Positions 7,644 to 15,566 of a stretch of DNA of 47,647 bases are shown here, in pieces. Where the stretch lies: positions 1 to 47,647 of IMG/VR virus record IMGVR_UViG_3300027730_000044. The stretch is one strand, 5' to 3'. The notes beneath the pieces are model-generated. The model made no database searches. It saw only the letters and a program-made list of their open reading frames with translations, and was not told the origin of the DNA. The translations under genes and the position numbers were made by a program. Position 1 is the first letter of the stretch; every line of letters starts with the position of its first letter. Source of the stretch: a virus.

Positions 7644-8459
7644 TTATAAATTCACCAATTTTTCTGAGTTAGTCTCTAAATCATCTAAAGACTTTATTTT
7701 AAAGTGGTAAAATGGATACTGATTTTCAACATCATAAGCCGTTGGCTGCTTGGTCTCAACATCCCATAATAAAAAACCATGTCCACTTACATTCTCCCCA
7801 AAATTCTGTTGCAACAACGAGGATGGGTATGCAATTATAACACCATTATGGTTAAAAATTTGGCGCATATGTATGTCTCCAAGCATTACTAGGTCACAAC
7901 CATCGAATACATCCAATTCAACACCATGGTCTATCTCATAACCTATATCAGTCTTAGCGTTCATTATTGGAGCATGGAATAAACCAACATATGTCTTATC
8001 TGGGCCAAATTGTAATCTTGCGGCCTCAATATTAGGTCGTTTATTTTCTTCAAAGATTGAGTACGTGCACCAGACTATATTATCATCTAGATAGCACTTG
8101 GATTCCTTAAAGTAATTGATATCCTTGTCTGGTAAAAACTGTACCATAGGTGTTATGCTATCCATACGGTCCTTATTATTTTCTAATAAGTCATGGTTAC
8201 CAGCAATTATTATTAGTGGTGCTATCTTCTCTAATTCTCGTAATAACCAAGTGCCAAGTATTAATTGTTCGTTAGAAATAACAATTTTCTGATGTACTAA
8301 GTCACCAGCTATTACGATTCTAACTTCATCTCGATTGTAGTCCTTAACCAAGTCTTTGATATCATTAATCAACTTGGTGAAGACCTCTTTATACTCATCA
8401 TGTAACCTATATGTTCTAATGTGTATGTCTGCTGTATGAATAATTTTACGTATTGCCAT
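7644..8459 (-). CDS. SbcD/Mre11-like exonuclease subunit (T4 gp47-like)
   Basis: 271 residues of a calcineurin-type metallophosphoesterase with all core metal motifs: DIH (Asp11, His13), GDLVHQK (Asp53), GNHD (88-90), a His in GLFHAP (His162) and GDIH (His197). It is the manganese-dependent nuclease partner of the SbcC/Rad50-type ATPase encoded downstream and should process double-strand ends during recombination-dependent replication. It starts 10 bases after the PD-(D/E)XK nuclease gene and lacks the C-terminal capping extension of cellular SbcD, like compact phage versions. Assignment is strong from motifs and gene order. Confidence 0.93.
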   Translation of the reverse strand: MAIRKIIHTADIHIRTYRLHDEYKEVFTKLINDIKDLVKDYNRDEVRIVIAGDLVHQKIVISNEQLILGTWLLRELEKIAPLIIIAGNHDLLENNKDRMDSITPMVQFLPDKDINYFKESKCYLDDNIVWCTYSIFEENKRPNIEAARLQFGPDKTYVGLFHAPIMNAKTDIGYEIDHGVELDVFDGCDLVMLGDIHMRQIFNHNGVIIAYPSSLLQQNFGENVSGHGFLLWDVETKQPTAYDVENQYPFYHFKIKSLDDLETNSEKLVNL

Positions 8460-8469
8460 TTATTTTTTT

Positions 8470-9252
8470 TTATATTCCTTTCATTATATTATAATGATGC
8501 ATCTCAATTAATTGCTTAGCTTCTTTTTTCATATACATTATTTGTATTTTTTGAAATGTCTCCTTCTCTTTATCCCAATACAATACATAGATTTGACGGC
8601 ATTTTCGCTTAGGGTATTCCAATTCATACATATACGCATATACGCTTAATTGTAACGTATATATGGACCATTGACAGGCTTGCATATGCTCGAAAGGCTT
8701 ATGAAGTGTTTCGAAGCCATATGGATTAAAGTAATTAAATACACGATTAGTTTTATAATCACCCACGTCAAAAAATACATTATCAATATCTATTATCAAA
8801 TCAGATGTACCAGCTAGCTCATATTGCTCTGAAAATAATATTCTTTCGGGCCAAACAGCAATACCTTCATCAATATTTAATGCGTTATAGCCATCGATTA
8901 CCTTTTGTTCAAAAAGTCCTTCTTCATTATCTGGTGGATAATACCATTTTTCAGCTAATAGATACTTTTCAATCAAGTCATGGACCTTCGTACCATATAC
9001 GTTGGCCTCATCATTAAGCAGTTGCCAATAATCTAAAATTTGTTGTTGTGATAAACCAATATAACGCTCTTGCTTTGTCGAATCTGATTGTTTAGTGATA
9101 GCCAAAGCAACACCTTCCGCATCAAAATGTGGCTCAATTGACGATAACGTGGTGGTTACTGATTTATAAATCTTACCTGTTACCCTGTGATGATATTTAT
9201 GTTCTATCGGCTCTAAAAATATTACAGATTGAAACTTTTTTATCTTTCCCAT
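8470..9252 (-). CDS. PD-(D/E)XK superfamily nuclease (Cas4/RecB-like)
   Basis: 260 residues. Motifs of the RecB/Cas4-type nuclease fold are in order: GTKVHDLIEKYL with His91, LAGTSDLIID with Asp151, and DVGDYKTNR with Asp165 and Lys167, followed by a Q-x3-Y-x2-Y helix (QLSVYAYMYELE). These correspond to the H, D and D-x-K metal and catalytic residues. No Cys cluster for an iron-sulfur centre is visible. It is the first gene of the unit encoding the gp47/gp46-like nuclease and has a Bacteroidetes-type promoter upstream, so a role in DNA end processing or host DNA degradation fits. Substrate is unknown. Confidence 0.85.
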   Translation of the reverse strand: MGKIKKFQSVIFLEPIEHKYHHRVTGKIYKSVTTTLSSIEPHFDAEGVALAITKQSDSTKQERYIGLSQQQILDYWQLLNDEANVYGTKVHDLIEKYLLAEKWYYPPDNEEGLFEQKVIDGYNALNIDEGIAVWPERILFSEQYELAGTSDLIIDIDNVFFDVGDYKTNRVFNYFNPYGFETLHKPFEHMQACQWSIYTLQLSVYAYMYELEYPKRKCRQIYVLYWDKEKETFQKIQIMYMKKEAKQLIEMHHYNIMKGI

Positions 9253-9264
9253 TAGTTTTTAACA

Positions 9265-9295
9265 CAAAAATACTAATTTTTTCCTTATTAAACAA
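9265..9295 (-). promoter_or_regulatory. Bacteroidetes-type promoter (TTG-N20-TATTTTTG)
   Basis: Coding strand TATTTTTG at 9272-9265 with TTG 20 bases upstream (9295-9293), 13 bases before the ATG at 9252. Drives the PD-(D/E)XK, gp47-like and gp46-like gene unit. Confidence 0.6.
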
Positions 9296-9306
9296 GTATT
9301 TATAGT
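9296..9306 (+). promoter_or_regulatory. Late-promoter-like motif on the plus strand
   Basis: The plus strand reads GTATTTATAGT here, nine bases before the ATG of a 19-codon plus-strand ORF. It closely matches the ATATTTATAGT that precedes the gp6-like gene on the minus strand. It is the only such motif seen in this orientation just before a start codon. Confidence 0.4.
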
Positions 9307-9315
9307 AAAATAATC

Positions 9316-9375
9316 ATGAAAGACCGTATTAAGAATTTACTAAGAGAAGAAAAACTTAAAGCATTTATGGTTTAG
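9316..9375 (+). CDS. Possible plus-strand mini-ORF (19 aa)
   Basis: ATG at 9316 and TAG at 9373-9375 encode MKDRIKNLLREEKLKAFMV, a basic amphipathic peptide. The ORF overlaps the last bases of the primase gene on the other strand. What makes it worth listing is the late-type motif nine bases upstream in the correct orientation, since every other gene here is on the minus strand. It may be a genuine micro-gene, or the truncated 5' end of a displaced late gene left by recombination. Coding status is uncertain because of its length. Confidence 0.3.
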   Translation: MKDRIKNLLREEKLKAFMV

Positions 9376-10328
9376 CTTAATTCTTGTTCTGATAAATGTC
9401 TAGCACTCCTTAATAGCTTAATAATACCTTTTCTACCTAACTTTTCATGTACCTTAGATGGGTCATAACCATTAGGTGGTCTAATAATCTTTATTCTACC
9501 GAGTAAATCACCAAAATTTAGTTCTCTATATAGGTTTACAGCATCTGCATAGGCATCATCATCTAATAATATAACAATATACCCCCTTGCCTTATCGTGT
9601 AGTAACTCTAATAAATTTGATGGGAGATATTTGCCTAGTAATGGTATGGAATTAGGTACAACTATGTGGTCTGTGGCACCTTCGACTAGGTATATTGTGG
9701 CATCAAAATTTATCTTACCCTCATTAAATATTATTTCTTGTTTTTCTGCTTCTGGATTTAGATACTTTAACATGGTTTTTTCTTTACTAAACCATCTAGC
9801 TATGAAATAATTTAGCTTACCAGTATAATCATATGAGGGTATTATTATCCTATTAAAAAATTTACCTTTATAAGTATAACCTATCTTAAATTCTTTGATT
9901 ATATCATCGGTTATACCTCTTTTTCTAAGATACTGTAATGCATCGTTAGCTTTAAAGTCCTTGCTAGTACATTCACTTAACTCCTTGTAGCCTTCAGGTA
10001 ATGTAACGACTACTTCATCAACTCTTTTAACGCCTAATTCGGTTTCTGGTTTAACCAGCAAATAATCACGTAAATTCTTGGGTGTTGCGTATTTCTTTAG
10101 TAGCTTGATTATTGGGCCGTACATATTATTGGTATCCTGACAAGACCAACACTTAAAAACACCATTATTGTAATTAATTTCTAAGTTTCCTTTTCCGTCA
10201 CCTTCGGGCATACCTTTATCGGCAGAACAGGCTGGACAATCGAACGATATTTGACCTGTGTCTTCATTTAGTTTTCTGTGGTCTCCAAGAAAACTTTCTA
10301 ATACATCAACGACTAGTAAATGTGACAT
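9372..10328 (-). CDS. DnaG-type DNA primase (T4 gp61-like role)
   Basis: 318 residues. An N-terminal zinc-binding domain has two Cys pairs, CPAC (31-34) and CWSC (60-63). The C-terminal half holds a TOPRIM domain with the acidic motif YLVEGATD (around 212) and the Asp cluster ILLDDDAYAD (around 254). It should synthesise RNA primers for lagging-strand replication together with the DnaB-type helicase encoded at 39219-40625. It is compact, with no fused helicase, as in T4-like replisomes. A Bacteroidetes-type promoter lies immediately upstream (10333-10363), and a relic of a resolvase gene end overlaps that promoter region. Confidence 0.92.
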   Translation of the reverse strand: MSHLLVVDVLESFLGDHRKLNEDTGQISFDCPACSADKGMPEGDGKGNLEINYNNGVFKCWSCQDTNNMYGPIIKLLKKYATPKNLRDYLLVKPETELGVKRVDEVVVTLPEGYKELSECTSKDFKANDALQYLRKRGITDDIIKEFKIGYTYKGKFFNRIIIPSYDYTGKLNYFIARWFSKEKTMLKYLNPEAEKQEIIFNEGKINFDATIYLVEGATDHIVVPNSIPLLGKYLPSNLLELLHDKARGYIVILLDDDAYADAVNLYRELNFGDLLGRIKIIRPPNGYDPSKVHEKLGRKGIIKLLRSARHLSEQELS

Positions 10329-10332
10329 TACA

Positions 10333-10363
10333 CAAAGGTACGTATAATATCTGAGAATAACAA
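10333..10363 (-). promoter_or_regulatory. Bacteroidetes-type promoter (TTG-N20-TACCTTTG)
   Basis: Coding strand TACCTTTG at 10340-10333 with TTG 20 bases upstream (10363-10361). It lies five bases before the primase ATG, so the leader would be very short or absent. Confidence 0.6.
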
Positions 10364-10367
10364 CTAA

Positions 10368-10436
10368 TTATATCCAAATATTGTGTTTCTTCATATATCC
10401 AATACCAGCAACGTAGGCATCTGAAATTAAATTATT
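10368..10436 (-). pseudogene. Relic of a RuvC-like resolvase 3' end
   Basis: The minus strand encodes NNLISDAYVAGIGYMKKHNIWI then a stop, in the same frame along its length. This matches the C-terminus of the intact resolvase (CSDAYICGVGYM) encoded about 1.1 kb upstream, and the DNA shares blocks such as CATATATCCAA and GTAGGCATC on the plus strand. The relic begins where the homing endonuclease gene ends. It looks like the original 3' end of the resolvase gene, separated when the endonuclease gene arrived with its own flanking sequence. An ATG just upstream (MGK) gives a 25-codon frame, but translation is doubtful. Confidence 0.75.
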
Positions 10437-11386
10437 CTTTCCCATTTAAACCCGTTATAACTTTTTATAATACCGTCTGAACATTGTTTAATGTATTTAC
10501 TGCTAAATTTAGTTGTTTTGATTAATTCAGTTAATGAGTCCCATGTTTTTATTAAAACCCCGTTTAACGTATATTGTTTAACAATTATCGATGGTCTAAG
10601 ATGTTTTTCTATGAATAATTCTTCGTTTTTGAATTTCCAAATAAAAGAAGCTCCAGTTTTTTTATGACCACCACAAGCTTCCCTTATTATATTAATATTT
10701 ATACCAGTTTTTTCGCTAGCATCTTTTGTTGATGAAAATATATTTAATAATTCACCACTCAAATTATATTGTCTAACTTCTGTTAATCTCTTTCTATCAA
10801 ATAATTTTTTAATTTTATCTTTATTTATTTCAGATAATTCAAATGACCAAATAAAGTTATTTGATTGCGATTGTTTGTTTAAACAACAAGCTGATATATT
10901 TTCAGCTTTAAAACCTAAACACCTCTCAATTTCGGCAGCTGATTTCCATTCCATAACAAATTTACCTTGTAAATCATATTGATATACTTTTTTACCAGCA
11001 AAATTACCTTCTAGATTAATTCTTCTAATATTATTTTTAAATTCATCACTTCGTTTACCAGAATTATTATATTTAGCTATTTTATCTATATTATAACCTA
11101 TTCCTTTTTCATATGACTTTTTTAGGTCTAAATAATATTGCTCTCGTTGGTACAGGATAGTTTTTAACTCCTCATTAGTTTTATCGTTAGAATCAATTTC
11201 TTCTAATATCTCAAATTTAAAATTTTCTAAACCATACTTTTTAATTGCATTACCCAATAATAAACTACCTTTACCAATTCTATGACTACCCCAACGTTTA
11301 ATAATGTTTTGTGAATGCCCAATATAAATTTTACCATCAATATTATTACTTATTTGGTAAACCCCAATTATTTTTTGTTTTTTCAT
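10427..11386 (-). CDS. GIY-YIG homing endonuclease with NUMOD1-like repeats
   Basis: 319 residues. The N-terminal GIY-YIG nuclease domain has GVYQI and KIYIGHS (residues 8-24), Arg31 in the RWGSH segment, and a YGLENF motif. Three DNA-binding NUMOD1-like repeats follow at about 133-185, 203-250 and 260-319; each starts with a V-x-Q-Y-x-L/N-x-G pattern, then a helix-turn-helix, and the first two end in F-I-W-x-F, the third in G-F-K-W. It lies between the resolvase gene and a relic of that gene's 3' end, so it behaves as a mobile intron-less homing endonuclease. A late-type ATATTTATAAT motif lies 13 bases before the start. Its target is probably the resolvase 3' end of an endonuclease-free allele, by inference. 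Confidence 0.9.
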   Translation of the reverse strand: MKKQKIIGVYQISNNIDGKIYIGHSQNIIKRWGSHRIGKGSLLLGNAIKKYGLENFKFEILEEIDSNDKTNEELKTILYQREQYYLDLKKSYEKGIGYNIDKIAKYNNSGKRSDEFKNNIRRINLEGNFAGKKVYQYDLQGKFVMEWKSAAEIERCLGFKAENISACCLNKQSQSNNFIWSFELSEINKDKIKKLFDRKRLTEVRQYNLSGELLNIFSSTKDASEKTGININIIREACGGHKKTGASFIWKFKNEELFIEKHLRPSIIVKQYTLNGVLIKTWDSLTELIKTTKFSSKYIKQCSDGIIKSYNGFKWERII

Positions 11387-11398
11387 AATATTTATTTA

Positions 11399-11409
11399 AT
11401 TATAAATAT
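11399..11409 (-). promoter_or_regulatory. Late-promoter-like motif ATATTTATAAT
   Basis: Exact ATATTTATAAT on the coding strand, 13 bases before the ATG of the GIY-YIG endonuclease gene. Confidence 0.45.
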
Positions 11410-11457
11410 ATGTAACTTCCAGAAAAGACTGATAAATTGCTATGTATGGGTAAAAAT

Positions 11458-12105
11458 TTATCTAGGCCAAGCACCAATCATATTCATATATCCAACGCCA
11501 CATATGTAGGCATCGCTACAGTCAAATGATTCTTTTTTAAGTTTATTTTTCTTATCAAAGAACCAAGATGCTTGTGGTTCTAGCTCAGCCACTTTCTCCC
11601 ATAGTATGTATTTTTTATCCACATCAAATGGATAGCCACCGAATAATACTGGTGTGTTTTTAAGAATTTGTTTTTCTAGTAACGGGGTACCATCTTTCTT
11701 AAATTTACGTATTTCCATTAATTCTGGAAAGGCATATTTTCTAGCATCATAAGATGATATAAAGTCTGGTACAACACCTAATGAATCATAAATAGCTTTT
11801 GATATGATACCATTAAAGCGTAATAATGTTGCTATTGTATAGACGTTATTTGATTGTAACAATGGTTCTTCAATTACTACCCTAGTTACCCCAAAATTCT
11901 TCATTTTAATTAAAAACTCACTTTCAAAGATTTCAACCTTTTTAAATAGTTCTTCCATCTTGGTTTCTGGTAATGGCTTTACCTTAGGACTAACATATTG
12001 TAAAACCTTAAGCTCACCGCTAGTACCTAAATTCTCAAATAATGCTATACCAATGGTTGAAGTTGATACATCTAGGCTTAAGAGAAACTCTTTATTTTTT
12101 TCCAT
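11458..12105 (-). CDS. RuvC-like Holliday junction resolvase (RNase H fold)
   Basis: 215 residues. The acidic catalytic positions of RuvC-type nucleases can be placed: Asp12 in LSLDVSTSTIGIALFE, Glu79/Glu80 in RVVIEEPL, and Asp195/Asp198 in FDCSDAYICGVGY. It should cleave branched DNA formed by recombination and replication before packaging. T4 uses the unrelated endonuclease VII (gp49), so this phage appears to use a RuvC-type enzyme instead. The last 20 codons have a homologous relic at 10368-10436 on the far side of the GIY-YIG gene, so this C-terminus may have been brought in with the mobile element. A structurally related RNase H-fold ATPase cannot be fully excluded. Confidence 0.8.
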   Translation of the reverse strand: MEKNKEFLLSLDVSTSTIGIALFENLGTSGELKVLQYVSPKVKPLPETKMEELFKKVEIFESEFLIKMKNFGVTRVVIEEPLLQSNNVYTIATLLRFNGIISKAIYDSLGVVPDFISSYDARKYAFPELMEIRKFKKDGTPLLEKQILKNTPVLFGGYPFDVDKKYILWEKVAELEPQASWFFDKKNKLKKESFDCSDAYICGVGYMNMIGAWPR

Positions 12106-12151
12106 ACAAAGTTTTTTTACTAAAATATGAAAGTATTAATAAAGGTAAAGC

Positions 12152-13354
12152 TTAAAGTTGAATCTTGATATTAAGGGCTAAGAATTCATTAACATTTTTT
12201 ACAATTTGTCTATCTGGCTTAGCCAACGCTATTAAGTTACCAAGACTATCGTATAAGCCTAATTCACTTATTCTTGGTGAATCAGAACCAGTAAATGTTG
12301 GATTTGTTGAGCCACCAAATTCACCCCTACCAGCTAAGCAAGTTATATTTTGAAACACAGATGTTGATACGCTATTAAAGCTTAGTGTTGTTGCTGTAGC
12401 CGTAGCTGCACTATATGCTTGGATTATAGTTGGGTGGGTTATTACAATGCAACCTTTATCTAAGTAAGCTATACCAACGATTGTATCAGCTGTAAAACCT
12501 AAATCAGGATTAGTTTGCATATTAAATAATGATTTGTTATTATTGGTAAATGGCTTAACCGTGTTATAACCTGTTGCCCAACTCAAAGCACCAACACCAC
12601 CATTTGGTGTTTTAATACCATCAGAAAATAACATAGCAATATTCGAACCATATATATTTGTTGCCCCAGCTGTTTCACGTATGTTTGCATCCTCAACGCT
12701 TGTTGACGTTGAGCTATTTTGGAAGGTACTATAAATATTATATGTACCAGCTGTTGTTGGTAAGTCTAATTTTATTGTTTTCCCATCAATACACTCACCA
12801 TACGTAGTATCATTTATTGCTAATACCAATATATTAGTCTGAGCTAAGCCGCTTAAGGCCGTATCAGAATAACCACCATTGGCATTTGTAACACCAGTAT
12901 ACAATGTATCCTCATCTGACGATAATGAAAGGCCAAAAGAATAAAATAAATTAACTAAGCTATCAGTGTTGTAATTGTTTCTATTAACCAATACTCGTGT
13001 TAGATTGCTACCACTTACCGTTACTAGGCCATTTATTTCTTGTTCAATTGTTACGTTAATTGATTGAGTCTCAACTGATTTTACTAGCGAACCACTAGAA
13101 TTAACAATTAATGGATTTCTAATCGATACTACTTGTGGTGTACTATTACTAACAGTAGCATTGGTACCAATATTACCAGCAATTGCTGGTATTTGACCAG
13201 TTGTTAAGGGTAATACTGAATTATAATTAGCATCAGAATCACCTAACGAAAAAGTCGTTATCAATCCGTTATTTGTTGATACTAATCGTTGTCGACCAAT
13301 TGGTGTTAATCTGGCTAATAATGTTGTTGTTGTTGCTGATGATATAAATCCCAT
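12152..13354 (-). CDS. Tail fibre/collar-type virion protein
   Basis: 400 residues, Thr/Ser/Asn-rich and beta-rich. The N-terminus (LARLTPIGRQRL, then FSLGDSDANY) and the C-terminus (ISELGLYDSLGNLIALAK) match the same positions in the next protein upstream (13371-15509), so the two are paralogues sharing end modules around unrelated centres. The pattern L-T-x2-G-R-Q followed by a G-D-S/G element resembles N-terminal domains of phage tail-collar fibre proteins. It is the last gene of the tail block, 17 bases after its paralogue. Host attachment is inferred from context. Confidence 0.7.
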   Translation of the reverse strand: MGFISSATTTTLLARLTPIGRQRLVSTNNGLITTFSLGDSDANYNSVLPLTTGQIPAIAGNIGTNATVSNSTPQVVSIRNPLIVNSSGSLVKSVETQSINVTIEQEINGLVTVSGSNLTRVLVNRNNYNTDSLVNLFYSFGLSLSSDEDTLYTGVTNANGGYSDTALSGLAQTNILVLAINDTTYGECIDGKTIKLDLPTTAGTYNIYSTFQNSSTSTSVEDANIRETAGATNIYGSNIAMLFSDGIKTPNGGVGALSWATGYNTVKPFTNNNKSLFNMQTNPDLGFTADTIVGIAYLDKGCIVITHPTIIQAYSAATATATTLSFNSVSTSVFQNITCLAGRGEFGGSTNPTFTGSDSPRISELGLYDSLGNLIALAKPDRQIVKNVNEFLALNIKIQL

Positions 13355-13370
13355 TGTTTTTTGTTTTTAT

Positions 13371-15509
13371 TTAGAAATCCATGCTTAATTCAAAGCTAAT
13401 TGTATTACCAGCTGCTAATTTAACTGGATTGCTTAATTTACCTATACATACTAGGTTTTGATTTGTATCATAGATACCAATTTCAGACACTCTAATCAAC
13501 GGTGGGTTGGTGGCAGCATCTTTGCTCCTAGTTGGGTTAGATGTTGCGTTAAATTGGTTAGAATTGACTCTGATGTCAAATATCGTCTTATATATAGTCG
13601 CACCAATATAGGTTTCTAGGTTTCCGTAAAAGAATCTTTCATCACCAAATTGTAAATTAGATGGTTGTGTATTCGCTGGCATATTCAATAACGGTATCAA
13701 ATTAAACGTTGTTGACGCAGAAACCTTTAATGAATCCAACACAAAGCCTGTTACTAATGGTGATTGATTTTCTAATAAAACTGGGTCAATACTTTCACTA
13801 GCGTTTGTGGTAATTGAGGTGGTTGTAAAGTCATATTCCAACCATGCGCCCCCATCAGGTCTAATAGATGCATCTGCTACTACTTGATATAATAATTTAA
13901 ACTTGGTAGCGTAGAAGCCACGACCATCATATGAACCAGATTCTATCTTACGCATGTATGGTAATGAGCCAACATCATTGATTCTGAATACAATATCTTT
14001 AGCTAATGATGAATTATTAGTAACCTTAATGTATTCTTGACATGGCAAGCTTGATGTCAAACCAGTAGCACCACTAATTTGAAGACTATACGTTAAGTAT
14101 ATTGTTTCATTTGGTTGAACTACGCCTGTCGATGTGCCACCACTAGGTGCTTGAATGTTTGCTGCGAGTGCTGGTAGTGTCCAGTTTCGATTAGACTTGT
14201 ATGACATTGCGGCCACTATTTCATCATCATCAAAAACTATCATCTTTAATTGTGGTAATACCTTACCAACAGTTAATGGAGCTGTTGAGGTTGAACCTGA
14301 TATCTTGCTTGGGTCTTCAATCAAATCGATGTATTCAATATCTGAAGTACCAATTAACTTTGTAGAACCAGTTGCAATAAATGTCATACCCATAGTTGTA
14401 CCACTACCTGATGGACCGCCACCTCTATGATACATAATATTAGGTAAGTGAACCTTAACAATCTTATTATTTGTTGCATCAACATATAAATACTCACCAT
14501 AAAGGTTAGATATTGCATTATTTGTATAATGTATGATTGCAACTGATTTTGATACATCATCTGGATAGCTAATACCAGGCCCGTTACAATTTAAATTAGT
14601 TGTCACACCAGAACTTTCACATAGATATTCTAAGTATGGGTTCTTGGTACCTAAATACCTATAGGAACCAAACTTGGTATAGTTTTCATATAGCGTATTT
14701 GCGCTCATACCAGCCATATCCTCACACCAAACATTATTTTGGTTCCAAACTGGAACATCATGACAAGTTACGTTAACCGAAGAATTAAAGGATAAGGTAC
14801 CAGAATCCCAATATGCAGTTGTGTTGCCAGTTGCTATACTATTATATACTTCACCACCACGATAAATATACACACGTGAAGATACGCTATTGGTTGCATA
14901 GTTAGGTAGATTTCTATCAAGAGTTAGGGTTGTACCACTAATGTTTTGCACCTTAAACCATAGATTAGGTATTGCTGATGTTGTGTTGGTTGCTGGTATA
15001 GCACCTAGTGTATCGTTTGTTAATTTAAGCATTACAATATCACCGATGCTAATGTTTGCAACAGATGTTAATGTTAATAAAGTTGTACCAGATAAATTAG
15101 CGTTAGGTACATCTTGGCTATAGGGGGTTAGTTCGGTTGAATTGTCTATCGTAAATGTTGTACCACTATGAATGAAAAACCCTCTCTCAGTTGCTTCATT
15201 ATTCACGATGGCTTTAATAACATTCATATTACCAGCATTTATTGGTTGATAACTTGATGTTGAATTGCTTGGGGTAATAAAATACTTAATATTTGGTTGT
15301 CTATCAAAAGGACGCATAATGACACTACTCCCAGATAATGATACGTCAGTTGGGTTTGCATCTACAATCGCCTCACGACCATAATTTATTTCAGAGTCAC
15401 CAATAGCCCAAGAACTGAAATTAAGTTGGCCCAAGGCTAGTTGTTGTCTACCCTGTTCAGTTAATTTAATACTAACCAATGGGTTTGTTGTTGGGATTAT
15501 GTAGCTCAT
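13371..15509 (-). CDS. Tail fibre/collar-type virion protein, larger paralogue
   Basis: 712 residues, beta-rich and low in Cys and Lys. The N-terminus has IKLTEQGRQQLALGQLNF and then WAIGDSEINYG; the C-terminus has IRVSEIGIYDTNQNLVCIG. Both modules recur in the 400-residue neighbour (12152-13354). The centre is Ser/Thr/Asn-rich without enzymatic motifs, as expected for an extended fibre. A late-type motif (ATATTTATAAC) lies about 31 bases upstream, consistent with late expression, and the gene leads the last two-gene unit of the tail block. The exact position of the protein in the virion cannot be told from sequence. Confidence 0.7.
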   Translation of the reverse strand: MSYIIPTTNPLVSIKLTEQGRQQLALGQLNFSSWAIGDSEINYGREAIVDANPTDVSLSGSSVIMRPFDRQPNIKYFITPSNSTSSYQPINAGNMNVIKAIVNNEATERGFFIHSGTTFTIDNSTELTPYSQDVPNANLSGTTLLTLTSVANISIGDIVMLKLTNDTLGAIPATNTTSAIPNLWFKVQNISGTTLTLDRNLPNYATNSVSSRVYIYRGGEVYNSIATGNTTAYWDSGTLSFNSSVNVTCHDVPVWNQNNVWCEDMAGMSANTLYENYTKFGSYRYLGTKNPYLEYLCESSGVTTNLNCNGPGISYPDDVSKSVAIIHYTNNAISNLYGEYLYVDATNNKIVKVHLPNIMYHRGGGPSGSGTTMGMTFIATGSTKLIGTSDIEYIDLIEDPSKISGSTSTAPLTVGKVLPQLKMIVFDDDEIVAAMSYKSNRNWTLPALAANIQAPSGGTSTGVVQPNETIYLTYSLQISGATGLTSSLPCQEYIKVTNNSSLAKDIVFRINDVGSLPYMRKIESGSYDGRGFYATKFKLLYQVVADASIRPDGGAWLEYDFTTTSITTNASESIDPVLLENQSPLVTGFVLDSLKVSASTTFNLIPLLNMPANTQPSNLQFGDERFFYGNLETYIGATIYKTIFDIRVNSNQFNATSNPTRSKDAATNPPLIRVSEIGIYDTNQNLVCIGKLSNPVKLAAGNTISFELSMDF

Positions 15510-15539
15510 ATTTTAAATCTTTGTGTTTTACTTATTTTA

Positions 15540-15550
15540 GTTATAAATAT
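15540..15550 (-). promoter_or_regulatory. Late-promoter-like motif ATATTTATAAC
   Basis: One-base variant of the ATATTTATAAT motif on the coding strand, 31 bases before the ATG at 15509. Confidence 0.45.
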
Positions 15551-15566
15551 CCAATAGTCAACAATT

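Noticed and set aside
10427-12105. Group I intron carrying the GIY-YIG gene inside the resolvase gene
   Set aside because: The upstream resolvase already has a complete C-terminus and stop codon, so splicing would not be needed. I also see no obvious intron core, although I could not fold the RNA.
12106-12151. Promoter before the resolvase gene
   Set aside because: The gap holds AAACTTTG and ATATTTTAG strings on the coding strand, but neither matches the two promoter classes well enough.
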